DNA of 64,000 nucleotides from CAMDHY01 sp046156265 (lineage in GTDB: Bacteria; Pseudomonadota; Alphaproteobacteria; Rhizobiales; Segnochrobactraceae): the NCBI RefSeq assembly GCF_046156265.1, contig NZ_JAWDIR010000046.1:124001-188000 (forward strand). Reading direction: 5' to 3'. The translations under genes were made by a program, and so were the position numbers. The notes beneath the pieces are model-generated. The model ran no database searches. It was not told where the DNA came from and saw only the letters and a list, made by a program, of their open reading frames with translations. Positions 7,001 to 16,340 of the stretch are shown here, in pieces; within the stretch, counting starts at the first letter, position 1, and each line of letters starts with the position of its first letter.

Positions 7001-8809
7001 ATGAGGCGATCCGCTTGGTCGTCCATGGTGGCGGCCCTGCCGCTCATGGTCACCGCGCCTGCTCTGGCGAACGACGACCTGATGAAGCTGATCGACGACC
7101 CCAACCAGTGGGTCATCCAGACCGGCGACTACGCCAACACCCGCTACTCGAAGCTCGACCAGATCAACAAGAGCAACGTCAAGGATCTTCAGGTCGCCTG
7201 GACGTTCTCGACGGGTGTGCTGCGCGGTCACGAGGGCTCGCCTCTCGTCATCGGCAACATGATGTACGTCCATACGCCGTTCCCCAACATCGTCTATGCG
7301 CTCGACCTCGACAAGGAAGCGCAGATCGTCTGGAAGTATGAGCCCAAGCAGGATCCGGACGTCATCCCGGTGATGTGCTGCGACACCGTCAACCGCGGTC
7401 TCGCCTATGCCGACGGGCAGATCTTCCTGCACCAGGCCGACACCACCGTCGTGGCGCTCGACGCCAAGACCGGCAAGGTCAACTGGACAGCGGTCAACGG
7501 TGACCCGAAGAAGGGCGAGACCAACACCGCCACCGTGCTGCCGGTGAAGGACAAGATCATCGTCGGCATCTCCGGCGGCGAGTTCGGTGTTCGCTGCCAC
7601 GTCACCGCCTACGATCAGGCGACCGGCAAGCAGCTGTGGCGCGCCTATTCGACGGGCCCGGACAGCGAGATCCTCTTCGATCCGGCCAAGACGACCGAGC
7701 TCGGCAAGCCTGTCGGTGCCGACTCCAGCCTGAAGACCTGGGAAGGCGACCAGTGGCAGATCGGCGGCGGCTGCACGTGGGGCTGGTATTCCTACGACCC
7801 GCAGCTCGACCTGATGTACTACGGCTCGGGTAACCCCTCGACCTGGAACCCGGCCCAGCGCCCGGGCGACAACAAGTGGTCGATGACGATCTTTGCCCGT
7901 GATCCGGACGACGGCATGGCGAAGTGGGTCTACCAGATGACCCCGCACGACGAGTGGGACTACGACGGCGTCAACGAGATGATCCTGGTCGACCAGGATA
8001 TCGACGGTCAGCCGCGCAAGATGCTCGTCCACTTCGACCGCAACGGCCTCGCCTATACGATGGACCGTGACAGCGGTGAGCTGCTCGTCGCCGAGAAGTA
8101 CGATCCGGTGGTGAACTGGACCACCGGCGTCGACATGGACAAGAACAGCCCGACCTATGGCCGTCCGGCCGTGGTGGCGAAGTATTCGACGGAACAGAAC
8201 GGCGAGGACGTCAACTCGACCGGCATCTGCCCGGCGGCGCTCGGCACCAAGGACCAGCAGCCTGCGGCGTTCTCGCCGAAGACCGGCCTGTTCTACGTGC
8301 CGACCAACCACGTCTGCATGGACTACGAGCCGTTCCGCGTCAGCTACACCGCCGGCCAGCCCTATGTCGGGGCGACGCTGTCGATGTATCCGGCTCCGGA
8401 CAGCCACGGCGGCATGGGTAACTTCATCGCGTGGGACGCGACGAAGGGCAAGATCGTCTGGTCGCTGCCCGAGCAGTTCTCGGTGTGGTCGGGCGCTCTC
8501 GCGACGGCTGGTGACGTGGTCTTCTACGGCACCCTCGAGGGCTACCTGAAGGCGGTCGACTCCGAGACGGGCAAGGAACTCTACAAGTTCAAGACCCCGT
8601 CCGGCATCATCGGCAACGTCATGACCTATACCCACGGCGGCAAGCAGTATGTCGGCATCCTGTCCGGCATCGGCGGCTGGGCTGGTATCGGTCTGGCGGC
8701 CGGCCTGACGGATCCGCAGGCGGGTCTCGGTGCGGTGGGCGGCTACGCGTCGCTCTCCAACTACACCGCGCTCGGCGGCCAGCTGACCGTGTTCGCCCTG
8801 CCGAACTGA
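7001..8809 (+). CDS. xoxF: Lanthanide-dependent methanol dehydrogenase, XoxF type
   Basis: A 602-residue periplasmic PQQ quinoprotein. AAGGAGGA at 6987-6994 fixes the ATG at 7001; an in-frame GTG at 6953 has no such site. The signal peptide is residues 1-24 (cleavage after ALA). Seen are the adjacent disulfide cysteines C126-C127 that cover PQQ, Glu194 and Asn278 as metal ligands, the catalytic Asp320, and Asp322 in WDYDGVNE. The extra Asp two residues after the catalytic one is the hallmark of lanthanide XoxF; calcium MxaF has Ala there. Tryptophan-docking repeats (for example KVNWTAVNG) run through the eight-bladed propeller. It oxidises methanol, possibly other primary alcohols or formaldehyde, giving electrons to cytochrome c. 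No mxaI-like small subunit is nearby, as expected for XoxF. Confidence 0.97.
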   Translation: MRRSAWSSMVAALPLMVTAPALANDDLMKLIDDPNQWVIQTGDYANTRYSKLDQINKSNVKDLQVAWTFSTGVLRGHEGSPLVIGNMMYVHTPFPNIVYALDLDKEAQIVWKYEPKQDPDVIPVMCCDTVNRGLAYADGQIFLHQADTTVVALDAKTGKVNWTAVNGDPKKGETNTATVLPVKDKIIVGISGGEFGVRCHVTAYDQATGKQLWRAYSTGPDSEILFDPAKTTELGKPVGADSSLKTWEGDQWQIGGGCTWGWYSYDPQLDLMYYGSGNPSTWNPAQRPGDNKWSMTIFARDPDDGMAKWVYQMTPHDEWDYDGVNEMILVDQDIDGQPRKMLVHFDRNGLAYTMDRDSGELLVAEKYDPVVNWTTGVDMDKNSPTYGRPAVVAKYSTEQNGEDVNSTGICPAALGTKDQQPAAFSPKTGLFYVPTNHVCMDYEPFRVSYTAGQPYVGATLSMYPAPDSHGGMGNFIAWDATKGKIVWSLPEQFSVWSGALATAGDVVFYGTLEGYLKAVDSETGKELYKFKTPSGIIGNVMTYTHGGKQYVGILSGIGGWAGIGLAAGLTDPQAGLGAVGGYASLSNYTALGGQLTVFALPN

Positions 8810-8840
8810 GGCTGCGCCTCACCGGCAAGCGACCTTCTGG

Positions 8841-8880
8841 AACCCGGCGCAGCTCAGGCTGCGCCGGGTTTCGCTTTTTC
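8841..8880 (+). terminator. Intrinsic terminator after xoxF
   Basis: A perfect 13-bp stem (8841-8853 pairing with 8858-8870) closes a four-base TCAG loop and is followed by a T-rich run (8870-8879). It lies 31 bases after the xoxF stop. It is the strongest intrinsic terminator in the window and separates xoxF from the cytochrome gene. Confidence 0.9.
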
Positions 8881-8935
8881 AGGCCCGCCTCCTTGAGCCC
8901 GGCGCAGGCAAGTTGGCGCACCATCGCCGTAAGTG

Positions 8936-8964
8936 TTGATGCAGTTGGCGAGCGATGCTATCGG
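8936..8964 (+). promoter_or_regulatory. Candidate promoter for the cytochrome-xoxJ-CXXCW genes
   Basis: TTGATG (8936-8941), 17 bases, then TATCGG (8959-8964) with an upstream TGC giving an extended -10. Four and three of six consensus bases match. Support comes mainly from the terminator just upstream, which implies that a separate promoter is needed for the downstream genes. Confidence 0.33.
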
Positions 8965-9023
8965 TCGTTAAAGGCAAAGCCGACGGCAATGCTAAGTGTA
9001 TCATAAGTATGAGGAGGAAGATG

Positions 9024-9545
9024 ATGCGGAGGATAGTCCTGGGCAGTTTGGCCATGGCCGGCGTGCTCTTGAACCTGGCGGGCGCCGCTGCACAGGATCA
9101 GGCTCTTCCGGACGGCAAGACGGTGGAGAACGGCAAGTATTTCGACGCCGATGGAAACCCGACCTACTACATCACGGACGACGGCGTCGTCGACTGGTAC
9201 ACGTACTCCGGCTTCCGTCGCTACCATTCCGAGTGTCACGTCTGCCACGGCCCCGAGGGCCTCGGTTCGAGCTACGCGCCGAACCTGACGGAATCGCTGA
9301 AGCGGCTCGATTATCCGGCCTTCCTCGAAGTCGTCGTCAACGGCCGCAAAGTCGTGTCGAGCTCGCAGGAAAGTGTCATGCCGGCGTTCGGCGACAACCT
9401 GAACGTGATGTGCTACATCGACGACATCTACGATTACCTGAAGGCGCGCTCCGACGGCGTGCTCGATCGCGGCCGTCCGGCCAAGCGCGCCGACAAGCCG
9501 CCGCAGGCGACGGAGGACGAGAACGCATGTCTGGGCCGCACCTGA
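9024..9545 (+). CDS. xoxG: c-type cytochrome, methanol-metabolism related (XoxG role)
   Basis: A 173-residue exported monoheme cytochrome c and the likely electron acceptor of XoxF. AGGAGG at 9012-9017 lies six bases before the ATG at 9024; the adjacent ATG at 9021 is also possible. The signal peptide is about 1-23. The heme site CHVCH has C71, C74 and H75, and Met119 in SVMPAFG is the probable sixth ligand. Two further cysteines (C130 and C169) fit the four-cysteine cytochrome family tied to methanol metabolism; they may form a disulfide. The position next to xoxF and xoxJ supports the XoxG role. The symbol is given by context, since XoxG sequences vary. Confidence 0.87.
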   Translation: MRRIVLGSLAMAGVLLNLAGAAAQDQALPDGKTVENGKYFDADGNPTYYITDDGVVDWYTYSGFRRYHSECHVCHGPEGLGSSYAPNLTESLKRLDYPAFLEVVVNGRKVVSSSQESVMPAFGDNLNVMCYIDDIYDYLKARSDGVLDRGRPAKRADKPPQATEDENACLGRT

Positions 9546-9564
9546 CGGCCGGCGGGCGGGCGTG

Positions 9565-10449
9565 ATGAACGCGCCGCTGCCGGGCAGCGCCCGGCCCCGT
9601 GCACACCGCGTGGGCTGGTGCGCACGGGCCTTCGCGGCCGCGGCGATCGTCGCCGTGGCCATCGCCGGGAGCGGGGCGGCTTCGGCCCAGACCTCGGACC
9701 TCGTGACACGCCAGGCGCTGCGCGTCTGCGCCGACCCCGCCAACATGCCGTTCTCCAACACGGCCGGCGAGGGTTTCGAGAACAAGATCGCCGAGCTCAT
9801 TGCCGGCAAACTCGGTGTGCCGGTCGAGTACACGTGGTTTCCGCAGGCGACCGGCTTCGTCCGCATGACGCTCGGCCTCAACCGCTGCGACGTCATCATC
9901 GGCTTCGCCCAGGGCGACGAACTCGTCCAGAACACCAACCATTACTACCGCTCCACCTACGTCTTCGTGACGAAGGCGGACGGTCCACTGGCCGGCGTCA
10001 CGACGCTGTCGGACCCCTTGCTCAAGGACAAGCGCATCGGCGTCATCGCCGGCACGCCGCCCGCCACCGTGCTCGCCCAGAACGGCCTGATCGGCAAGGC
10101 GAAGGGCTATTCGCTGATGGTCGACCGGCGCTTCGAATCGCCGACCGAGGAGATGATCGCCGACATCGTCTCCGGCACCATCGACGGTGGACTCTTGTGG
10201 GGGCCGATCGGCGGCTACTACGCCAAGCAGTCCGACGTGCCGCTGAAGGTGGTGGCGCTGCCCAAGGAGCCGGGGTCGCGGATGACCTACCGCATCACCA
10301 TGGGCGTGCGCTTCCACGACCAGGACTGGAAGCGCCAGCTCAACCGGCTGATTCGCGACAACCAGGACGAGATCAACGCCATCCTGGCGGACTATGGCGT
10401 GCCGCTGCTCGACGAGCAGGACAACGCCGTCATCGTCGAGACGAAGTGA
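9565..10449 (+). CDS. xoxJ: Quinoprotein dehydrogenase-associated periplasmic binding protein
   Basis: A 294-residue exported protein of the solute-binding-protein fold, the MxaJ/XoxJ group named as a quinoprotein dehydrogenase-associated probable ABC substrate-binding protein. The signal peptide is about 1-41, cleaved after ASA. Family strings include LRVCADPANMPFSN, VEYTWFPQATGFVRMTL and CDVIIGFAQGDE. No ABC permease or ATPase lies beside it, which fits the view that XoxJ helps mature or activate XoxF rather than import a solute. The ATG at 9565 is preferred over the GTG three bases earlier. The gap from the cytochrome gene is 19 bases, and the stop overlaps the next ATG by one base. Confidence 0.93.
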   Translation: MNAPLPGSARPRAHRVGWCARAFAAAAIVAVAIAGSGAASAQTSDLVTRQALRVCADPANMPFSNTAGEGFENKIAELIAGKLGVPVEYTWFPQATGFVRMTLGLNRCDVIIGFAQGDELVQNTNHYYRSTYVFVTKADGPLAGVTTLSDPLLKDKRIGVIAGTPPATVLAQNGLIGKAKGYSLMVDRRFESPTEEMIADIVSGTIDGGLLWGPIGGYYAKQSDVPLKVVALPKEPGSRMTYRITMGVRFHDQDWKRQLNRLIRDNQDEINAILADYGVPLLDEQDNAVIVETK

Positions 10450-11060
10450 TGCGGCGGGCAGCCGGCGACGCGGCGGGCCGGCGCGGCAGCACCGCCGGTG
10501 TCCTTCGACCGGCTGGTCTGCTGGCGGCCATGGTGTTGCTGCTGGCGGCGGGATCCTGGATCGCACCGGCCACCCTGGCTGCCGATGTTCCGGAGCCCGA
10601 CGGCTACCGGATGGAGGAGTACCGCGCGCCGGTGCCCGATACGCTTGCCGGCGCCACCGTGCTCGACACTGCCAGGGCGGAAGCCTTGTGGAAGGGCGGC
10701 GCGGCGATCTTCGTCGACGCCATGCCGCGGCCGGTGAAGCCGGCCAACCTGCCGGCCGGCACGGTCTGGCACGACAAGCCGCGCACCTCGATCGAGGGTA
10801 GCCACTGGCTGATCAACACCGGCTACGGCCAGCTGCCGCCGGAGGCCCAGACTTATTTCGAGGGCCGTCTCGCGTCGCTGACGAAGGACGACAAGGCGAC
10901 GACGCTCGTCTTTTTCTGCGAGCCCGAGTGCTGGATGTCGTGGAACGCGGCGAAGCGCGCGCTCTCGCTCGGCTACACCGACGTGCGCTGGTATCCGGGC
11001 GGCGCCACCGAGTGGGCCGCCGCCGGCCTGCCGACGGCGCAGGCCTCGCCGGTCCCCTGA
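10449..11060 (+). CDS. PQQ-dependent catabolism-associated CXXCW-motif protein (rhodanese-like)
   Basis: A 203-residue exported rhodanese-like protein. The signal peptide is about 22-45 after a charged leader, cleaved near LAA. The hallmark is CEPECW at 157-162, at the position of the rhodanese active-site loop, followed by MSWNAAKRAL. The spacing is C-x3-C-W although the family is usually called CXXCW. The pair could do thiol-disulfide or sulfur-transfer chemistry in the periplasm. The start overlaps the xoxJ stop (TGATG), so it is co-translated. It completes the accessory set around XoxF. The substrate is not known. Confidence 0.88.
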   Translation: MRRAAGDAAGRRGSTAGVLRPAGLLAAMVLLLAAGSWIAPATLAADVPEPDGYRMEEYRAPVPDTLAGATVLDTARAEALWKGGAAIFVDAMPRPVKPANLPAGTVWHDKPRTSIEGSHWLINTGYGQLPPEAQTYFEGRLASLTKDDKATTLVFFCEPECWMSWNAAKRALSLGYTDVRWYPGGATEWAAAGLPTAQASPVP

Positions 11061-11080
11061 ACCGGTCGCGGCCGCGTGCC

Positions 11081-11110
11081 GCTCGGCCCTGACGCCTCGT
11101 CGGGCCGAGC
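11081..11110. terminator. Hairpin between convergent xox genes and purB
   Basis: A perfect 9-bp inverted repeat (GCTCGGCCC at 11081-11089 and its complement at 11102-11110) with a 12-base loop fills the 51-base gap between the stops of the convergent CXXCW gene and purB. There is no T-run, so it may end transcription weakly or protect 3' ends on both strands. Confidence 0.5.
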
Positions 11111-11111
11111 C

Positions 11112-12419
<1,308 letters not shown>

Positions 12420-12561
12420 GGGCGGGGCCTCTGAGCGGGGTTCGGGAACGCGGCGGGGAGTAGCAGATGCGCGGGGAGGGGGCTAGGGGCGGGGAGCGGC
12501 CACTGGTCCGCTGGCGCAACCGCGCGTAGCATGGTTGCAACTCGGATGGCGGAGGGCGACC

Positions 12562-13131
12562 GTGCCGGAAACGGCCATCATTTACATCGTGCTCCCGTCT
12601 GCGGCGAGTTTCGCATCGGCACTGGCACTTTGGCTTCTATCGCGTCCCGCCGCTGCGCGCGCTCGCGCCGAGCGCGGCTGGATGTACCTGGAAGCAGGCA
12701 GATGGCAATTCATCGATCTCGTCATGTCCTATCTTATGCCGGCGTTTTTCTTGGCGATTTATTTCTCAGGCAGTTCCCAGACCGCTTCGGATGGCATTTT
12801 GTCTAATATATGCATAATTTTATTCACCCTATATGCCGTCTGGAAATCAAACGAAATCTTCTTTACGATCATTCGCTGGAACAACATGAGAATTTGCAAG
12901 ACGGGCGTCTTTTCGCGAGCGAGATGCTTGGAATTCCATGACCTTTCATCCATCGATGTGGTGGAGGGTGGTGAGGCGACCCTTCGTTTCAGGCAAGGGG
13001 AGCACCTCAAGCTCGACAGCAGACTTCGTGGTGCCCCGGAACTGATCGAAACCTGCCGCCGCCACATTGCTGCGAACACGGCGGCCACGGCGAACTCACC
13101 CGGCTCGGCGCCGACGCCGGCTCCAGGTTAA
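12562..13131 (+). CDS. Small AT-rich membrane protein, unknown function
   Basis: A 189-residue protein beginning at GTG 12562, with GGAGGG a few bases upstream; a TTG at 12535 would add nine residues. Three hydrophobic segments are seen at about 4-27, 50-70 and 78-98. They are followed by a basic, beta-like C-terminal domain (TGVFSRARCLEFHDLSSID, then a LRFRQGEHLKL strand) resembling a membrane-anchored bacterial PH-like domain. A Thr/Ala/Pro-rich tail closes it. The middle of the gene (about 12720-12960) is far richer in A and T than anything around it and uses codons rare elsewhere here (ata, tta, aat), suggesting recent acquisition. No firm family is recognised. Confidence 0.72.
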   Translation: MPETAIIYIVLPSAASFASALALWLLSRPAAARARAERGWMYLEAGRWQFIDLVMSYLMPAFFLAIYFSGSSQTASDGILSNICIILFTLYAVWKSNEIFFTIIRWNNMRICKTGVFSRARCLEFHDLSSIDVVEGGEATLRFRQGEHLKLDSRLRGAPELIETCRRHIAANTAATANSPGSAPTPAPG

Positions 13132-13162
13132 CGAAATCCCATTTGCAGCAGCGCGTCTCACC

Positions 13163-13711
13163 TCACCCCGCCGCCGCCGCCTCCGCCTCCCGCTTCAGGT
13201 TCGCGAGCCCCTTCTCGAAGTCCTGGCCGATCATCGCGTCCGCATCGAAGAACAGACACATCACCTTGAACGGGAACGAGCTCTCCCCCTCCATCGCCCA
13301 GGTGACGAGCGTGCCGTCGCCGTCCGGGGCGAGCGTGAAGAGGGCGGTGTTGTTCGCCTCGAACGGCTCGGTGAAGGCGAGGTCGATGACGACGCGCGAC
13401 GACGGCGCGGCCTCGGTGATGCGCATCGTGCCGGCGCCGGCCTGGCCGTTGCCAGCCCAGGCGTAGGTAGCGCCGACGCCGCTCGGCGGCCCACCGATCT
13501 CGCGCTTCATGGCCGGGTCGAGCGTCTCGTAGGGCGACCAGACGCTCCATCGGTGGAAGTCGGCGATCAGCGGGTAGATGCGGTCCGCCGGCGCCTTGAT
13601 GGCGAGCGAGCGGGCGATGCGGAAGCTGTCAGGCTGCATCGCCGCCGCGACAAGCACGCCCGCGATCGCCACCACGACGACCGCCAGCAACCCTAGTAGG
13701 ACCTTTTTCAT
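13163..13711 (-). CDS. SRPBCC-family protein with N-terminal membrane anchor
   Basis: A 182-residue protein. Residues 1-25 form a hydrophobic anchor or signal (KKVLLGLLAVVVVAIAGVL). The START/polyketide-cyclase-like helix-grip domain follows, with IKAPADRIYPLIADFHRWS and WSPYETLDPAM near the start and VTWAMEGESSFPFKVMCLF near the end. Such domains bind hydrophobic ligands; no catalytic residues are assignable. The ATG at 13711 is chosen because the membrane segment starts there. It lies 92 bases downstream of the ECF sigma gene on the same strand, and SRPBCC genes are common partners of YCII/ECF42 genes, so joint expression is likely. Confidence 0.85.
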   Translation of the reverse strand: MKKVLLGLLAVVVVAIAGVLVAAAMQPDSFRIARSLAIKAPADRIYPLIADFHRWSVWSPYETLDPAMKREIGGPPSGVGATYAWAGNGQAGAGTMRITEAAPSSRVVIDLAFTEPFEANNTALFTLAPDGDGTLVTWAMEGESSFPFKVMCLFFDADAMIGQDFEKGLANLKREAEAAAAG

Positions 13712-13803
13712 GGCCGTTCTCCCGCTGCCGCGGCGCTCCGCCGGCGCCGCCGAAGGGTGTCCGTGCCGCGGTCGCCGATGCCGCGGAACGCCGTGCCGGG
13801 CCC

Positions 13804-15087
13804 TCACCGCCGCGCGCCGTCCCGCGCCGCCGCCTCCGCCTGCAGGCGGTCGAGGTGGGCGCGGATGTGCTGGGCCTCGGCGGGCGAATTGGCGAGGGCG
13901 ATCGCCCGGCAGTAGGCCTCCGCCGCCTCGTCCGCGCGGCCGAGCTCGGAGAGCAGCGCGCCGCGCAGGCCGTGAAAGTGGAAGTAGCCCGACAGCCGGT
14001 CGACGAGGGGCTCGATCATCGCCAACGCATCAGCGGGCCCACGCAGCTTCGAGACGGCGACGGCGCGGTTGAGTGTCACCACCGGCGAGGGCGCCAGGCG
14101 CTCGAGTGTCGAATAGAGGAGGTCGATCTCCGCCCAGTCCGTGTCTTCCGGCCGCCGGGCGCGGGCGTGCAGGGCCGAGATCGCAGCCTGCACCAGGTAG
14201 GGGCCCGGCCGGCGGTGGCGGACCGCCTTGTCGATCAGCGCCAGACCCTCGGCGATCATCGCGGCGTTCCAGCGCGAGCGGTCCTGCGCGTCGAGCAGCA
14301 CGATGGCGCCATCGGCGTCGAAGCGGGCCGCGGCGCGGGCGTGCGAAAGCAGCATCAGGGCGAGCAGGCCCATGATCTCGGGCTCGGCCGGGAACAGCCG
14401 CAAGAGCAGCCGGCCGAGGCGGATCGCCTCCTCGGCGAGCCGGCCGCGCGCCTCCGCCGTCTCATGGCTGACGGAGTAGCCCTCGTTGAAGACGAGGTAG
14501 ACCATCGCCGACACCGCGGCGAGCCGCTCCGCTCGCTCGACCGGCCCGGGCGCCTCGAAGGGCACGTCGGCCTTGGCGATCTTCGCCTTGGCGCGGGTGA
14601 TGCGCTGCTCCATCGCCGCTTCGCTGACGAGGAACGCGCGGGCGATCTGGCGCACCGACAGGCCGGAAACGATGCGGAGCGCGAGCGCGATCTGCTGGGT
14701 CGCCGGCAACTCGGGATGGCAGCAGACGAACAGGAGACGGAGGATGTCGTCGCGGTAACCGGCATCGTCGAGGCGCTCGGCGATGCCCGCCTCCGCGTCG
14801 TCGAGATCGGAGAGCACCGCCTCGTCGGGCAGCGGCGCGAGCCGCTTCTGGCGGCGGGTGTGGTCGATCGCGACGTTGCGGCCGACGAAGACGAGCCAGG
14901 CGGCGGGGTCGCGCGGCGGGCCGTTCTTCGGCCAGTTGGCGAGTGCCCGGAGGCACGCCTCCTGCACCGCTTCCTCGGCGAGGTCGAGGTCGCGGAAGTG
15001 GCGGAGCAGCGCCGCCACCGCACGCGGCCGGGCGGCCGCGAGCGCCGCCTCGATCCACGCCGCGCTGATGCCCGCCGCCTCGCTCAC
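13804..15087 (-). CDS. ECF RNA polymerase sigma factor, ECF42 type with C-terminal extension
   Basis: A 427-residue sigma factor. Region 2 is near the N terminus (EEAVQEACLRALANWP, then GRNVAIDHTRRQKRL), and region 4 is at about 120-185 with SVRQIARAFLVSEAAMEQRI as helix-turn-helix. The CCHPEL string and the long helical extension (about 190-427, with VYLVFNEGY and TPR-like repeats) are typical of ECF42 proteins. These lack a linked anti-sigma factor and sit beside YCII/DGPF genes. The GTG start overlaps the YCII stop by four bases. Control is thought to involve the C-terminal extension rather than an anti-sigma factor; that is family knowledge, not seen here. Confidence 0.92.
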   Translation of the reverse strand: MSEAAGISAAWIEAALAAARPRAVAALLRHFRDLDLAEEAVQEACLRALANWPKNGPPRDPAAWLVFVGRNVAIDHTRRQKRLAPLPDEAVLSDLDDAEAGIAERLDDAGYRDDILRLLFVCCHPELPATQQIALALRIVSGLSVRQIARAFLVSEAAMEQRITRAKAKIAKADVPFEAPGPVERAERLAAVSAMVYLVFNEGYSVSHETAEARGRLAEEAIRLGRLLLRLFPAEPEIMGLLALMLLSHARAAARFDADGAIVLLDAQDRSRWNAAMIAEGLALIDKAVRHRRPGPYLVQAAISALHARARRPEDTDWAEIDLLYSTLERLAPSPVVTLNRAVAVSKLRGPADALAMIEPLVDRLSGYFHFHGLRGALLSELGRADEAAEAYCRAIALANSPAEAQHIRAHLDRLQAEAAARDGARR

Positions 15088-15485
15088 GCCGAACCGCCTC
15101 CAGCGGGGAGGTCCTGGGGCGGGCGGCTGTCGGGGTGGTAGCGCTCGACCGGGCGGATCTCGTAGGCGCCGCCGGGGTTCGCCCGGGCGAGATCGCGCGC
15201 TGCCTCGATCGCCTGATCGAGCGAGGCGCACTCGATCAGGTAGAAGCCGAGCAGCTGCTCCTTCGTCTCGGCGAAGGGGCCGTCGAGGACGACCGGCGGG
15301 TCGCTGTCCTTGCGCAGCGTCGTCGCCGCGGTCGTCGGCAAGAGCCGCGCCACCGGGCCGAGCCGGCCCTCGCGGGCGAGCTTGCCGTGCACGACGGAGA
15401 GGCGCGCCATGACGGCGTCGTCCTCCGCCTTCGACCAGCAGCCGACGACGTCTTCGTCATGGTAGCAGAGAATGGCGTAGAGCAT
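15084..15485 (-). CDS. YCII/DGPF-domain protein
   Basis: A 133-residue YciI-related protein. The family signature DGPFAETKEQLLGFYLIE lies at about 67-84, after the start MLYAILCYHDED; a C-terminal YEIRPVERYHP stretch closes the domain. Such proteins are regularly found next to ECF42 sigma genes and may be the target or partner of the sigma factor. Here it is the first gene of the minus-strand set YCII, ECF42, SRPBCC, and its stop overlaps the sigma start. The biochemical function is unproven. Confidence 0.92.
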   Translation of the reverse strand: MLYAILCYHDEDVVGCWSKAEDDAVMARLSVVHGKLAREGRLGPVARLLPTTAATTLRKDSDPPVVLDGPFAETKEQLLGFYLIECASLDQAIEAARDLARANPGGAYEIRPVERYHPDSRPPQDLPAGGGSA

Positions 15486-15633
15486 CGGCGCTGGCCTCCC
15501 GGTTCAAGGACGCCCGACTATGCCCCGTTCCGACACGCCCTCGCGAGCGGGGGCGGCCTTTTCGTCAGGCGGCGCAGCGCGATGGTGCCACCGCCCGGAC
15601 CCCGCTGCTTGGTCTGCCCAGGGGCAGCCGCCG

Positions 15634-16110
15634 CTACTCCGTAAAACCCTGGATGTTGCAGACGCCAGCCTGTGCGGCTCCGAAGCTGGCGAGCAGGATC
15701 CGCAGGCGCTCTCCCGCCGGCACCGTGATCGGCTCGGCCCAGGCGGCGATCGCCACCTCCGTCGTTCCGTCGACGGCGCGCGACAGGACGGGGATGAAGA
15801 CACCCTGCACGTCGTCGAAGAAGACGCTGCCGAGCTGCATTTGCCCATTATTGCTGGACAGGCCGCAATTGATGGCAGTAACCGTCCGCGTCTTGTTTGC
15901 CTTCTTGCCGAAATCGACGAGGCAGCTGGAGCCGACGCAGGCTCCATCGGCGCGGACGGTGAAGGGCTTTCCCGTCGCCGCGACGGGAAGGGCGCGCTCG
16001 CCGGCCTTGCCGGAGCCGGGCTGGAACGGGTCGGCCGACGCAGCGAGCGGCAACAGGGCGCATGCGGCGATCAGGGCCGTGACGACGAGCGGGAGTCGGC
16101 TGACTGGCAT
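15634..16110 (-). CDS. Exported protein of unknown function
   Basis: A 158-residue protein with a signal peptide (1-26, cleavage after ASA) and a mature part rich in small and beta-prone residues. Four cysteines are spread through it, including GACVGSSC and the C-terminal GVCNIQGF. The ATG at 16110 is used because the signal peptide begins there. No family is recognised. It is divergent from the beta-helix protein gene, with a 230-base shared upstream region. Confidence 0.7.
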   Translation of the reverse strand: MPVSRLPLVVTALIAACALLPLAASADPFQPGSGKAGERALPVAATGKPFTVRADGACVGSSCLVDFGKKANKTRTVTAINCGLSSNNGQMQLGSVFFDDVQGVFIPVLSRAVDGTTEVAIAAWAEPITVPAGERLRILLASFGAAQAGVCNIQGFTE

Positions 16111-16340
16111 GGATCGTTTCCCGGCTGGTGCCGGCCGCGTCTGTGCCGGCGGCACTTCCCGCGGTCTCGCCGAAGCGCCGCGATCGCGGCAGCTTGCCAC
16201 ATTTGCGCGCTGCGGGCGTCAAACTCGCCGTGAAGTGGAAACGGTCGCCGCCGTCCCGCCGTGCACGACGAAGTGACGCCGGCCGACGTCGCCCCGTGTC
16301 ACACTCTTCGCCGGCCCCGGTGCTCACAGGAGACTCCGCC

